Shown here: positions 44,585 to 58,084 of the stretch, in pieces
How the letters are laid out: each line of letters starts with the position of its first letter
Numbering within the stretch: position 1 is the first letter of the stretch
DNA from: Lasiosphaeria ovina
Lineage: Eukaryota; Ascomycota; Sordariomycetes; Sordariales; Lasiosphaeriaceae
Assembly (NCBI GenBank): GCA_033439765.1
Contig: JAULSN010000002.1
Span: 2,914,001-2,978,000 of the forward strand
DNA: 64,000 bases
Direction of reading: 5' to 3'
Made by a program: the position numbers and the translations under genes
Notes under the pieces: model-generated
The model's database searches: none
Seen by the model: only the letters and a program-made list of their open reading frames with translations
What the model was told of the DNA's origin: nothing

Positions 44585-47500
44585 TTACGCCTCCTCCATG
44601 ATGCCGTGCTCGCCGCCCCCTTCCTCACGCCATTCGCGGCTCTTCCCCGTCAGCCGCTTCACCCCGCTTACACGCCCGGCCCATAGGCTCTCGATGGGCG
44701 TGCGGAAGGTGAAGGCGCGCTGGGAGCTGATGACGCCGATTGCTTGGAGCACCGCCTTGCGGCTGTCTCGCCCAAAGACGGCTGGGTGGTTAATCCACTC
44801 CAGGCTGGACTCAAGCTCCGCATCAAGCGCCGCCACCGTATTGGCGTCAATGCCAGCCGCCGTTCCCATGCCGCCGAGGCCTAGTCCGTCATTAGACCGG
44901 CTACGGGGTATTAGGGGCGGCGGGAAGGTGCTGCCCGTCAGCTGGCTCGCCGACGTTGGCGATGGCGTGTTCTTCCTGTCGGGCGTGCCAGTCAAGGTCG
45001 GGGAGGTGTCGGTTGTTGTGCGGGGGGTCGAGGGCTGGGACTTGGCAGGTGGTGCGGAAGGAGGTACGGGAGGAAGGCCTCCCTTGCCGAGCCCCTTGAG
45101 GATGGAACGTGTCTCGTTCAATAGTGTATGAGCGCGGTCGTGCTGGCCTCTGCTGACCAGCGTGAGGGCGCGCGTCAGCATATCCGAGGTTAGTAGCTCC
45201 ATCCGCCGCTGCACGATGTGTGGGTGCGGGGGAATTGGAGGCGAGTTGCCCCAAGGCTTCTTCGAGTTTGAGGATGCCGGCAGCATCGTGATTGCCAGCA
45301 GGCTGGTCCGCGCGTGCTGCGACGTCCCGTCCCGAAGGATGTCGCCCCAGGAAAGATCGGCCTGGATTAGCGGAACCTCCTCGACGGAGATGGCCCTCTG
45401 CTCATCCTGGTCCATGGAGCCCCCTAGAGCCTCCAGCCCCGAGACAATGTTGTCCCAGGGGTCTTGTGGCAGCTGCTCTTGAGATGCGTTGTCGGGCATG
45501 ATGACCAGCTGCACGAGAATGTCGCGCTTGTCGCCAAAGCGGAGATCCCCGAGAGCCGCTTCGGCATCACGGCCCGTTGCACGCTTCGTGATCTGAAGCG
45601 CGCCGCTGATTTTGTGGAATTTGGCTGGCGATCCCTCAGGCAGCTTGAGCTTGAGCTTGACGTTTTGATGTGATAGTGTCTGCATGGATCCCAGACACCC
45701 AGCCAGACACTCGCGAAGCATCATCCAGTCCTTTACGTAAGTGTATGACGCTTTCGTCCTTGTTGATAGCTCAATCATGGTGTCGGGCTTGTGCGTCATT
45801 CCGAGGCCGAACGAGTGTATAGCGATTCTGTCATCCAATGTTAGTCTATGTAGTCTATATGGAAGCAATATCGGATAAAACCTACTTTGCAGCTTCGGCG
45901 CGTGACACGACAAAGTCCACGCTGTCGGCGTCGGATGTCGACGCGTCGCTGATGAGCATGATGGTGGCAATGGGGTTGTTGTACTTCCGGCCCATGAGAA
46001 GGTCCATGGCCACGTTTGCGCCCTCGACCACGTCGGCACGGTGGCTCTTTTGGCCCACGGGCTTGATCGAGTTCAGCACATTGCTCCAGCCTCCCCAGGC
46101 CTTGGTGGTCATGCCGACAATAGGGACGCCCCCGCCAGACGACCCAAAGGTTACGAGTCCCATGCGGTCGCGTTCGCCGAGGGCCGCAACCATGAATCGC
46201 AGGGCATCGCGGACCAAGTTGATCTTCACACCCTGCATGGACGCAGAGATGGGAACCACGACAACAACGTCGACGGGCACATGGACCGACGGAAGCAGTG
46301 GGCTTCGTGCAAAGTTTGTGTACTCGGTTGGCGCAGTGGTCGCCGACTTTGCGCCGCCCCACGAAGAGGCAAGTGAGGAGACACGCTGTGGCCGGGACGA
46401 CGCCGGCGTTCTTTGCCAGTCATCCTCGTCCGTCTCGGAGAATTCGCCACGATCATAGTCTGGGCTGCGCACCGGCGAAGTCTCGACGGCGTTGAGGTCC
46501 AGAAGCGCCTGTTGCCACAGCTTGAGTTGGTTTCGGTTCTCGAAGCGGAGGTGGAACTGAGGCAGCTCAGCCACGGATAGGCTCAGCGTCAAGATGTTTT
46601 CGTCTATGTTGCCCGTCTCCGACACTTCATTGAGGTGCTTCTTGATGAGAATGGACCCCTTCAGCGTGCAGCGCGATTTCCGCGGCGCATCGTCGTCCCA
46701 CTGCGTCGAGGGCGCCGCCTGTGCGTGCTTCTTCTCCTTGACGCAGATGAGCATTTCGGCAAACAGGAAGCATTCTAGCTCCTGCCACGACACCTTGTCC
46801 TTCCCCACGCGCAGCGTGCCATACAGCCGGAGCTTTCCAAATCTAAAATATGTCCCGCGTCAGTCACATAATTTATTCTCCCGAGATTGGGACCCGATAG
46901 ACCAGGTCCTCGGGATGCATCACGCGCATATTCCGCAAATGCGTGTGCTAGTACGTACCGGCTAAAGTCCAAGCCGTGCCAGTTGTCGACCCGTTTGTGT
47001 AAGACTTCAGTCGCCTCGGCCAGCACCTCGGCCGATTCGTAAGGGTAGAAGCGCGGCGCGCTCCGCGCGGGTGACGGTGGCCGTGCAAAAGACTCTTCTG
47101 CTCTCGGTGGTGCCGGGGGTGGTGCCGTCTGCAGATCCTCGGGGTCGGGCTGCCACTTGTTGTCGGTCACCTCGACCGTGATGAGGCAAGTGAGCGTCTG
47201 CTGCTGCCGGGATCTATTAATGGTTGGGAATTCCGACCGCACCGTGACCGTTGGCGCTGGGATGGGGTTCCGCGTCACCGAGCGGGGGCTTGCCAGTGAT
47301 GTCTCCATTGCCTGGACGTCGTAATCGTGTCGCCTCGGCGGCCCGCTCTGCGTTGTCTCGGGGTAGCCTCCCGACGAGGCCACGCCGGTTGCCTCGCTGT
47401 CGCTCCGCGCATGCCTCGACGATTGTGTTGTATAGCGATGGTCGGATGATGGGGCATCGCGGCTGTCGCGGCTGTCGCGCAAACCTCCTCCGCTCCTGGG

Positions 47501-48537
47501 CGCTGCGTCGCGATGGCCGTTTGAACCCATGGCACCGGGCCTGGAGCTGGATCCCCTGCTTGGCGGCCGCACCGTCTGGTCGTCCCACGGCTGCGTCGGA
47601 GTCGGAGTCCCCTGAGAGCGTGAGTCGTTTACCGATACAGCGCGGACCATGTTACTGATTTTCTCTGCTTGTGTGTTAGCTCGCTATCCCGTGGGTGGCG
47701 CACGCGAATGCCATCGTTGGTTATTGTCTTACCGATATCAAGCACATTGCCGCCGCGGCTGGTGTCGAGGTGAAGTGGTGCATTGCATGTTGGGCAGTAC
47801 TGGGACTCGAATTCGCGGATGAACTCGTAGAAGCAGGCTTCGTGCGACACGTGGGTGCACGAAAACTGCAGTATCCTCTCGCCGCGGAGCGTGTGCTCGA
47901 GCGGCTCCTCGCATACGGCGCACTCGCTCCCGACGAACGTGCGCTCCCGGCGCGATCGACTCCTGTCTGAATTCATCATGCCCGGTGCTGGTGCTGTTCT
48001 CGAGTTGCTCTCGCGCGACTTGACGGAGCCGACTGAGGGCGCCGAACGATGCGAAGGCGCTCGAAGGGTTCCGGTGGCGATTGAACTGTCTGGTGGGTTG
48101 GAAACCAAGTGTTAGCAGGTCATGGCCTCTGGAGATTTGGCGGCGCAAATCACTTCTCGGGTGACCGTCTGACCAGACAAGACGCGGTGGCAGCACGGCG
48201 CAGTCAAATCAGTTTGTCACCCCGCTCCCCTCTACAGAAGGCAAGCCACCACGAAAGCAGACTGTCGGGCTGCTAAGGAGGGGTTCCACCTACTCTTCTC
48301 TGGGTATGTTGCCTCGGCGTATGGCGGCGGCCTCGCAGCGCTGCTCGAGAAAATGCTGTAGTTTGACCGGTCAAAGTCTGATCGCCAGACGCCGCCGCCA
48401 CCAGACCGCGCGGTCGATGGATCAGGACCGACCACGCCGAGCTCGGGCAATGGCAGTATGGACAGATGGGCGTCGCGCACCCTCCGTTGCTGGTCTTTGA
48501 CGAGGCCCTGGTTCTTGTGGTGTGATCTACTAAACAT
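44585..48537 (-). CDS. RING-PH-vWA protein with Far1/Ste5-like architecture (1168 aa)
   Basis: Minus-strand exons are 48537-48294, 48089-47733, 47664-46959, 46842-45886 and 45827-44585; the introns are 204, 68, 116 and 58 nt. Residues 138-183 form a RING-H2 (C138, C141, C159, H161, H164, C167, C180, C183). Residues about 435-555 resemble a PH domain: RLYGTLRVGKDKVSWQELECFLF to LKLWQQALLDLNAVE. A von Willebrand A domain starts near 622 (VHVPVDVVVVVPISAS) and continues past the last splice (LDDRIAIHSFGLGMT). Its metal-site motif is degenerate, with proline in place of the first aspartate. The C-terminal 300 residues are mostly disordered. RING, then PH, then vWA is the order in the yeast mating-pathway scaffolds Far1 and Ste5, so a pheromone/MAPK scaffold or E3 ligase role is plausible but inferred. 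The start at 48537 is the first ATG; upstream reading is only from a TTG. Confidence 0.85.
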
Positions 48538-51500
48538 GTGGAGGAGGGAGGGTTTTGCGGCGAACGGCGACGAGGTGAGAGTGAGGTGACGAGGTGACGA
48601 GGTGACGGTTTTCCCGATGTGACGGTGTGGTCTGTTCGGGGGGTTGCGCAAGGCCTGGGCTTATTTTGGGCTATCCTTCGGCGGCGGCCAAGTCGGGTCG
48701 TTTTGGCTTTTCCGGGGGATCTCGTCCCTGTTGGCCGGTCCTTGCAAGTTGCAACAGACTTTAAATGGCGCTGTTTCCGTCTCGTCCTGTTGTGGAGAGG
48801 CGACACACCAGCTCTAGGGGGGTCCAGCTCTCGAGAAGGGGCGTGTTTCAGACGTCGTATCAACAATGCAGTGGTAGATCCAAGGCAGGCGGGCTGCGCA
48901 TGGCTGCGTTGTTGAAGAAGATAGTAGGCAGAATTGAACGATGCAAAGTCAGTTGCCAAAAGCCGTCCAGACTATGCCAGCATCCAATCCAATCCCGTTG
49001 ACGATTGAGCCCTTCTCGAAGCCGAGTCGGTGGGTTTTGCCAAATTCTGTAAGCTGTCCCGAAGACACCGACGACTAGCAAAGAAGCCGATTGATGATGT
49101 GCTGCGGCCGTCCAAGGCTAAGGGGCGAGCACTCTCGCCTTCCAATTCGCTGGCCCGGGCTGTCTGTATACTCGGTTGCCGTGCACCGCCTGGCCGCCCT
49201 TACTCGCCGGCGAAGAACTCGGTTTTGGGATGCCGAAAAAGTCGGACTTGTTGAAGGTCGATGTGCCGTCGTCAGCGCCTAAAGACAAGAAGACTGCCGT
49301 GGGAAATCAATTGCGCCCTCGGCAACGGCCTGTGCAAAGATGTCGCAGGAATTGGTCCTTCCCTTGTTTTTCTTTGCGACTTAGACAGGAACCGCTCTCT
49401 GTTGATGGAGTCCGAGACACAGGTTCCTTTGAGGCGAAACGGCGCGCACGTTGACTGGTCCTTTGTGAGGGGGGTTGGCCAACGGGGAAGACACTGCTTC
49501 CTAGTCTTCCAGAACACGGAACGTGATAGTTAATACCTAGGCCCAAGCAGCACGATTCAATTTTTAGAATGCGCAGATATTGGCGGCGGGCTAGGAAAAT
49601 CGGGGCACAAGCAGTTTTATTAACTGGTTCGCCTTGCACAGACAGAGGACGCAGGGCAAACTACCCGGCCACAGGTTGTTGCTTCTGCTACATCGCCTTC
49701 TGGGTCTGGTCTGGGCTGGGCGGGAGAGAAGGGACCAGTAGAGGGGGAACGGGAGGGAATGGGGGCCTTGTGTGGCGGCCTGTTGCTGGGTCGTGGGTGG
49801 CCAGGGAGCCAGGCTCAGAAGGTGATGGGCTAAAGCACCAAGCCCTGTCCCTGCACTCTCAGTGCTCCCCTGTTCAGTTACTTTGCAGTGGAGTTGACCG
49901 GGTCAGCCATGGATGGCACTACTCGCTCCTGCAGCCTCTGCAGGGAGCGACACCTCTGCTGCCCAGGCCGGCAAGGGACTGGCTTCTGGGGTTCGCGGGC
50001 CCAAAGGTCGAAGGGATTGATTGCGGTGCGGTTGGACGGGAACGGATAGACGGGTGCAGATAACGATATCAAAAACGAGCCCTGGGACCGTGACCAGACA
50101 GGCCTTGAGACCGGTCTCCCAGGGGCTGGTGATGATGCGCTAATCCGAACTGGCGTCTTCGAACGGCCGAGCTGGGGGGATGGCCACCGTTTACACCCCT
50201 CCCGCCGCTCTCTATCAAGCATAATATCTCCGTAAAACCATCTTATCCCATGTGTCCGTTTCTTCCAGTCGCCACGAGTAGGTAGCCCAGGCCCTGGTGT
50301 ATGTACTGTGCTGTCCATGCATCCCGTGGGCTGCGAGTGCCTCGCAGACCTGCTGCTGCGCATGCGATTTTCTATCTTCGTGGCCCGTCTCCCAAGGCAT
50401 CAAGTTAGGGCACCCCGAGTCCTGACCGAGGAAAATTGCAGAAGGGAAAAGGGAAAAGGGCATCAAAGGGGACTGAGGAGGATTGGTGTGGCAACTAGCT
50501 GCCGTGGTCGGTGGATGCCTTGGGAAGGCAGAGCGTCCGTGCCTCTTTCGATATTGACGCCATTGGCGAAGTTGTGGACACACTGCGGCACATGTATGCA
50601 GCATTCTGCAGCATGATGCGCCCAAAAGCCTCTCAGGCAGCTTGGGGCAGGTACCGTGAAGTCATTGTCTCTGCCGTCATATGAGCCCACGGTGATGGCC
50701 AAAGTAAAAACTAGAACTCAATGTGGCGGCCATGTCCCGCCAGTGTGCCGCCAGACAGAGTGATGCTTGCTGTGACGTAACAAACGGTGCCATAAGAGAG
50801 CACTCTATCCGTAGCTCGATGAGCTTGACGAAATCGTTTGGAGTGGGCGGTCACTTCCACTGCCGACAAAGTCCTCTTTCAAAAATATACGCAGCAGCAC
50901 CGAAAGTCAGGACTAGTTGAACGGATATGTCGTTTATGAGGCTCAGTGGCGATCTCATGGGTACACCCAACACGTGGCAGTGTCGATGATGAAAGTCGGG
51001 AGTGGTTTCAAAATATTAGCCATCTAGCTGTTTTGAATGGTCAACCCAGCAGTATTTTGGTAGGAGCATAACTGACACCGTCAATTGTCCTCGAGGCCCA
51101 CACACCCCAGGACCTGTCACGCCTGGCAAATTAGCTCGGTCACCGTCTGAGATGACCTTCTTCAAATAGGTTTAGTCAACATCTACCACATGTCAATATT
51201 CCCGTAGCGCGGATGACTTCAGAATCGACAGCTCGCATTTACCTTATCGTTCAGTTCATGTTGCATTCATAACCCGCTGTAAACGGAGCATTTGAGAGAG
51301 AGAGACGCCTTGGCGTGGGACTCTGGGCCTGGGGAAGTTTGCCATCAAAAGGCGTCAACCGGACCGAGAAAGTTGCTTCTCGCAAGTCTCAGCCACAGCC
51401 CAGCTTGTCACTTACTCTTCTCATGCGGCTTGTAGTATTCTTATTAGCGGACTCGCTTCTGATGAGCTGCACAGCACACCACCATACCTCTGGTGCTCTT

Positions 51501-54500
51501 CCAACTTGGTACCTTCGTGTACATAAGACGCGGCTTGTGGCTGCAGCGAACGCATCATGGAGTCTGGTGACGCCATGGACCTCCAAGACGCTCGGGCATT
51601 GCACAGTCCGTGCGTGGGGCCAATGAATACTCGGCGACGATCTACTTAGTAGATGGACAATTGAGGCCCGCAAACGCTAGTATTCCATCTGCGGGCGAGC
51701 CGTTCCGTCAAAAACCGAACAAGTCTCAACAGCTTCAAAGAGAAGAGCGAGACCGATGATGGTGCCTCGCAAGCCAGCCTAGACTGATACCGTGCCTTAT
51801 GCACGTGGTGGTGTTACGTACCTACTTTATGCTTGAGCAGCAGCAGGGGAGCTAGCAGCGGGATGGCAGTGACTTGTTGCTGCATCGAAAAGGGGCCACA
51901 CTGATTGCGAGTCCTGCACTGTCCGTTTTGGGAAATCGAGTTGCATCGCAGCATGCACGGAAGCATCTGTAGAAGAGCACCGAAGGGAAGCGTGGAGGGC
52001 AGTGAGCATGTATGTGTGCCGTACAACGGCGATACAACGGTGCAGAGCAGACTGTCCGTCGTGGTGCTTCTATGGACTCCGAACAGAGCCCCGGGGGTCC
52101 GCTAGGGACCGGCGACGAGTCCGGCCCCACGCCACGAGCTGGCATCTCCGCGATGCCAGTCACTGTTTGTGGCTGGGGAAACCGAACGCCATTCTCTGGA
52201 GATGCCTGCCGGGGGGACTGGGGAGGCTTCTTGTGGGCTTCGCAGGCGTGTCAGGGGTCTGTCTTTCTTGGGGAGGTCCCACCTCCCAGGACAAGGGCAG
52301 CGAAGGCTCCCGCAGGCTATCCCGTCTCTCTTGGAGCCACATCGGAACCAGCCCGGCTGCTAAAGTCGGCAGGGAAGAACGGTTCCCGAGCCTGCACTCT
52401 ACTGCAGAGCTTGTCAGCCATTGCAGGGGAAAGGAGGCCAAGACAAAATAGTACTCAGTTGAGAGCAGAAAAAGAAAGTTGCAATCTTCCCACCACACGA
52501 TACAGTACCAGTACAGTATCACCCGCTAGCCAGCGGCCAAAGGCGGGTATATCAAGCGACATCAATGCTAGAGGGAAGACGGTAGGTGTCCAAAAGTTGT
52601 GAAGAAAGTGGAGGACATTCGGGTTCTCCCTAGGGCGGTACATACGGCGAAGCTAGGGGGCCACGAGCAAGACGAGCCGTCCCTTCTTCCATCGGCGGTG
52701 CAGGTTGATTCCAACAAGCAAGACAGACTGTTTAGGGGGTTTCCGAGTGATTCCACGTTAGAACTTAGGGCAGCGCCACTGAGGCGCGTCGGTTTCCCGT
52801 TCGTTTCATGCGACATGCCAACCATGAAAGCGGGGTACCTCCCTCGTGGGGGGGCGAAGAGATAAAGGAAAACGTTGTTATCAAGGAAAGGGAAGTTGAC
52901 ACTTTGGGAGAGATGGTGATTCGGTGAGAGAGTGGCGGTATTTGAATTTTTGGGGAGGAAGGCGGAAGTGCGTGCCCGCGGGCAGTAGCAGACTGCTTAA
53001 TTTGGTTTGGGCACTTGACGTGCTGGAACTAAAGTTATCAGCCATCTCATCGCAGGCATGGATGACAGCAAAGTCATGATGGAAGGCGCGATAGACTCTG
53101 CAACTCGGGGCCCCTTCCTGACCATGGGCCTCACTGGGAAGGTGGGGAAGCTCTTTGCAAGTCCTCTGTGTGCAACTCAGGCAGGCGCGTCCTAGACAAT
53201 ACAATGGTCAATGACGGGAGTCCTGCCAGAGTTGGCAGTCGTGCTATGTGCCGACAAGAGGGTCAGGAAGTTCGAGTAGGTTGTATTCTTGAGAGGCGCG
53301 GCATTGAACAACCTGCCGAAACCACTGCAACCAGCTCCACTATCATTATGGCTCTGATATCCGCAATTTCTCCTTGATACCACTCTAGACACGCGTTTAT
53401 CTGACCAACGACGAAAGAGATGATGGCCTCGTCCCTTCAAAGTACCTTAGTACTACCAAGTTGAACCAACCGACCCAAATGTGGAGCAAAGGCGGGAGAG
53501 TCAGAGGTCCTTCCTTCTGGTCCAAACTTAGGTTAAACAGTCGGCAAGTAATCTCAGGTTGGGAAGGATCTGACACTGAGAAAATCATCAATCCGCCGCT
53601 GGCTGATGACGGTCGCTGCCGCTCATCTGGGCTTGTTGGCGAGGCGGTCAGCGAGCGAAGCATGCAACTGTGTCAACCGCCCAGAGACCAAAGACGGCAT
53701 TTCTATCGCGAACCTCGCCTCACGACTGACTGATGCAATCAAGAATCAAGGCAAGGCAGGTTGAGCGCCTCCCTGCAATCAAGGGTCTGCACTGCCCCGG
53801 GTTGCACGCAGCGGAAACCCAGGCGCCCCGACACACAAGCAACCTAGGTACGCAGCTGAAGTGCATGCACTCACTCTCGAGCCAATGTTGTGTCTGTGCT
53901 CGTTTGTGATCCCGACGAGGCCCACGACAGACCGCCTTGAAGCTTCAATCCAGATCACCTATGATGGCGGGGTGTGCCGCCGGGATGGATCGACATAGAG
54001 CTCTCCAACAAGACTGCTGGTGAAGCGGGGAAAGAAACAAGGGGCAACCCACCCCTGGGTGGTGCTGGGCCTTTTTTCTTCCTTATTTTTTCACTTGGCA
54101 GGGCCCAGAGCCAGCCAGATGGCCAATAGGACTGGCAATGATATTGTCTGGGATCTGGGCTTTGGGATCTGGGATCCAACCAACAACCTGAGTCGGCCTG
54201 TCTTGGGGCCAGTCTATCAGGCTTTTTGTTCCACTCGAAAGAGATGTTCGAGTTTCAAGAATCTCGCGGACTCCTAATCTTGATTGGACCCCTCCCTATT
54301 GGCGTCTTTACTCAAGCCCAGCGAAACCCCCTGCCAGAGCCGTTCCTGGGAGTCTTGTGGCCCAAGACGTTGGGTCCCAGAAGTCTCCAGCGTTGGGGCT
54401 ACACCAAACCAACAACAGCAACACAATGCGGTCTTGGTCCGCAGCTTGCTGGGTACACACATACTTATTGGGGCGAACCTCTCTAGAGGAGCCCCGTTCT

Positions 54501-56691
54501 AAGTGTCCATCAAGCTGCATGGAGATGCCTGCCATGGCCCTCCGCCAGGGACTGAAGGAAGGGTATGTATGTACGAAGTGTGTACATATGAACATACAGT
54601 AAGCTTGAGTGTGGGCTACTAACTCAGGGTTGTCTTGCTTGTCAGCTTGGGAAACCAGGACAGGTCTACAAAGCCGCCAAATCATCCTGCTCGTCGATCA
54701 GACCGCCTAAACTTTTGATTGTCAATGCCGTGTTTTTATTCTACGGCGGAACCAGAAGTCAAAGATCGGCAAAAAGTCGCAGGGTCTTTTGCGGCTCTGT
54801 CCGAGCCCCAGATGATCGCACCAATTGCGGCGAGGCTGAAATAGTTGGGTCCTTAATTCCAACCCCTTCTTACTTCCTTCTCTCTCTCTCTGTGCACATC
54901 ACCTACTTACAACTGAACGATACGCACAACCCAGAGCTGCCTCGATTCTCTCTCGGTCCTGTCGAGACTCATTCTATCACGGCATGATGAGCCGGCATTC
55001 AGGGTTGTATGGCACGATTTGCGACGCAGGGGTGTATTGCGACTACGACTGTGATCGGGAAGGGGAATGTGATGGTCTGTGAGCTGCTCGCACGTTTGTT
55101 CACTCAGCCCCCCTAGGCCTAGGTACATTCCAGCTGGGCTGCGGCCCCTGCACGGCCCTCTGGTTTCACCCTCCGCGGTGGGAGATCGTCAAACACTTTC
55201 TCCGTTGGCCCAGATGCAGATGGGATCGCGAACAACCTTTTTGCCTTTTTGTTTCTTTTTCTCTCTCCGCAGAAAACGCGTAGAGAGCCCATGACTGGAT
55301 GCTGATGAGCGTATCACCAACAGACACCCCTGGCTGCATCGAGGGCCCCAGTAATTATACTGTTATCCATCCGCTGGAGACCGAGACCAGAGCAAACCAG
55401 GTCAAGGCCTGTCAAGAGTGCGAGTCTCGGCTACGATGCGCCGTCACTGGATTGGCTGGCTGGCTTGTTGGCTTGGCTGGCAGGCAAGCTAGCAGTAGTA
55501 CCATCCACCAGACTCCAGAGAGGTAATAAAAAGAGAGAAGAAATTCTCCGCCTGCGATGGGACTGCCACCCAGTGTCCCCCGGCAGCGGCGGCGGGGCCC
55601 CACCCCGCCGGGCCTATCACCGACACACCGCAAGGTCTATTCTTCGGCACGGAGGCCGAATACAATTTTGTACAGGGACTAGCGCGTGTGCCGACATGGC
55701 ATGATCTGACCTGACCTGGACCTTTTCTTGACGCGCTGGGCGACTGCAACATTACCTTCTGATATTTCTCTGGTACGGAATGCGCATCAAGCCTCCCCCG
55801 GCCGCCGTTGAGCCCGCTTTCTTCGGTTCGTTTATTTCTTGTCTGGTTTCCTACCACGTACCTAGGATAATTGTTCCGCAAACGCCACCCCGCCCCATGC
55901 TAGGCCAAACCAACAAGTGGTCCACTCCGGGCTCGCATGCCCGTGGCAGCGCTACATCGTGCTGCGAGCTGCCAACTGCGAACTGGTTACTACTGAGTTG
56001 ATATGTAGTTAGAGTTGCTACGCAGTGTAGCTTTTTCTTCTTAATGTACTGTACTCCATACATAGAGCAACGTACGAACATAGGCAATTGGTCGGTGAGG
56101 ATTAGTCGTTCGTCGCTTCTGCACCGCTTCCCCAAGTACGCCGGGCTACATACCTACACTAAAGTACAATACATTAACTACTCTGGACATACACTACCGT
56201 GTCTTTCCCCGCCATAGCCCCGTCCACGTTGCGCACGCGCCCAGAAGCGTGGCGAAGGGCATTCTTTTCTCTCTGACCTGAGTGGTTGTGAGAGTGAGGG
56301 CTTTGACGTTTTTCTCTCTTCTCTGTTTTGAGAAAAACATCCGTGTCCTGACAACACACACACACACCACACACACTCATCGAGCCTCTAGCTCTGTTTC
56401 TCATGAAAAGCCCGCGCTTTGAGCCGCCCGCCATTACGGCTTGAGTTGCGGGGAAGCCACGAAATCACACCCTGGGAAAACAACATCGTGGCTGGCTGGC
56501 TTCATCGGGGTCCCCTCTTTTGCCGAGAATCTCGCAACCTGCCCGTGCTTGCCCTAGTCCGTGTGTATGTGTCTGTGAGTATTTCCCTCTCCCTCTTCTC
56601 TCTGAGAAATAAGGTCGGTCGGTAAACCTGTCTGTGTGTTTGTGTTGTGCATAAGGGTTTTTCTACTTTTCCCTTCTCTTGACCCCATCCC

Positions 56692-56730
56692 TGCCCTGCC
56701 CTGCCCTGCCCTGCCCTGCCCTGCCTTGCC
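56692..56730 (+). repeat. (CCTGC)n pentanucleotide repeat
   Basis: About seven tandem CCTGC units, the same unit as at 21817-21838. Confidence 0.95.
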
Positions 56731-58002
56731 TGGTCAGTTCAAGGGAGGCAAGGCTGTATGTATGTGCCCACCCGCCGATGGCATGTCTGTCTGTCTGTCC
56801 GCCATTGATGGAAAGCAAGCAAACGCGCTGTTTTTCTTCTCCCTTGGGAGGGGGGGACTTTGCTGCTGGTCTGTCTGGTCTGGTCGAGGAAACAAATGCT
56901 CGACAGATCTGATCTGCTGCCTCCTACTACGTTATGTACTACTGACTGCTACATGGCTCCAGCAGAACAGTGGTACCTGCCTACACATGTGGGGAAAAGT
57001 AGCAGCTGTCACTCAGTCTGGTGCCGGGGGTTGGTGTTGTTAGAGTAGGATTCGCTCGGTTCTACTTGCTGGGCTGGAGACAGAGTAAAGACTACCTAAC
57101 TCGGGACGTAGTATAGTAGTATAGTAGTAATAGCACTCTTCATCCCGTTAGTCAATCAGTCAGTCAGTCACTTTCCCATCGACTGTGTATGCTAGTGTAC
57201 ATACCTACATACGTGCTCAGTCCGTACTTGGCCCCAGGTATCCCTACGCCGAAGCGCGGAGGCAACCTTACCTTACCTTAGCTTCTTTCTGGCTATAGGA
57301 TACGTTATTTAGCTACACCGCTCTTCCGAGTCCGTAGCAATATCCGTACAGATCCGAACGGTGGGCGGCGGCCTTGAAAGCGAGGTCGGGGTTTTGACTG
57401 CCGAAAGGGAGATAGATGTGTGAGAGATAGAGACAAAGAAGGAAGGGAGAACCGCGGATGCTTCGTCTCTGGTAACTACTCTCCGGTTTGGGGTTTGCAT
57501 ACCTGTTACGCACACTTGCCAATCAGCATACGCTCTCCCTGGGGCGTCTAGTTGATAGTGTTTCTTCCCTGTGCGAGGCGATACTACGCAGTTTCCCGGG
57601 GATGGCATCAACCGCCGCGTTTATGGTTGACCGTTCGTGGGTAGGCCGGCCGGAGGCTAGAGGATTATCGGTGTAATAGCCAAGAAGACACGGCAGTGCA
57701 GATATCCAAGCAAGCAGATGCTATACGATATTGCAGTCAGTGCGCTGCACAAGATCACATCTCGCAGAGACTCGGTTTACTCCTACTTCCTTGTCAGCGT
57801 GAATCTCAACTATATCGATGCTTCAATGTCGTACAACCTAAGCCAATTGCTTGTGTTGGGAGTTTCGAGGCGCAATGTACAACACCAAGCCGTGGTTCCT
57901 GCTACTGTGAAAAAGAGCAATACGTATAATCCCCAGCTATATGTACTACGGCAGCACGCCCTTGCAGATAAACAGAAGCGCAGGCGAGTCACAAGGCGGG
58001 CA

Positions 58003-58033
58003 GACAGACAGACAGACAGACAGACAGGCAGGC

Positions 58034-58068
<35 letters not shown>

Positions 58069-58084
58069 TAGACAGACAGACAGA
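58003..58084 (+). repeat. (GACA)n tetranucleotide microsatellite
   Basis: About twenty GACA units with a GGCA interruption near 58027-58034 and a GATA unit near 58068. It is the largest microsatellite in the window, in gene-free DNA 0.65 kb from the CCT8 3' end. Confidence 0.97.

Noticed and set aside
52012..52602. 196-codon plus-strand frame in the 10-kb gap
   Set aside because: Low-information sequence with no domain and no neighbouring exon that extends it. A second overlapping frame (52002-52451) is equally open, pointing to chance.
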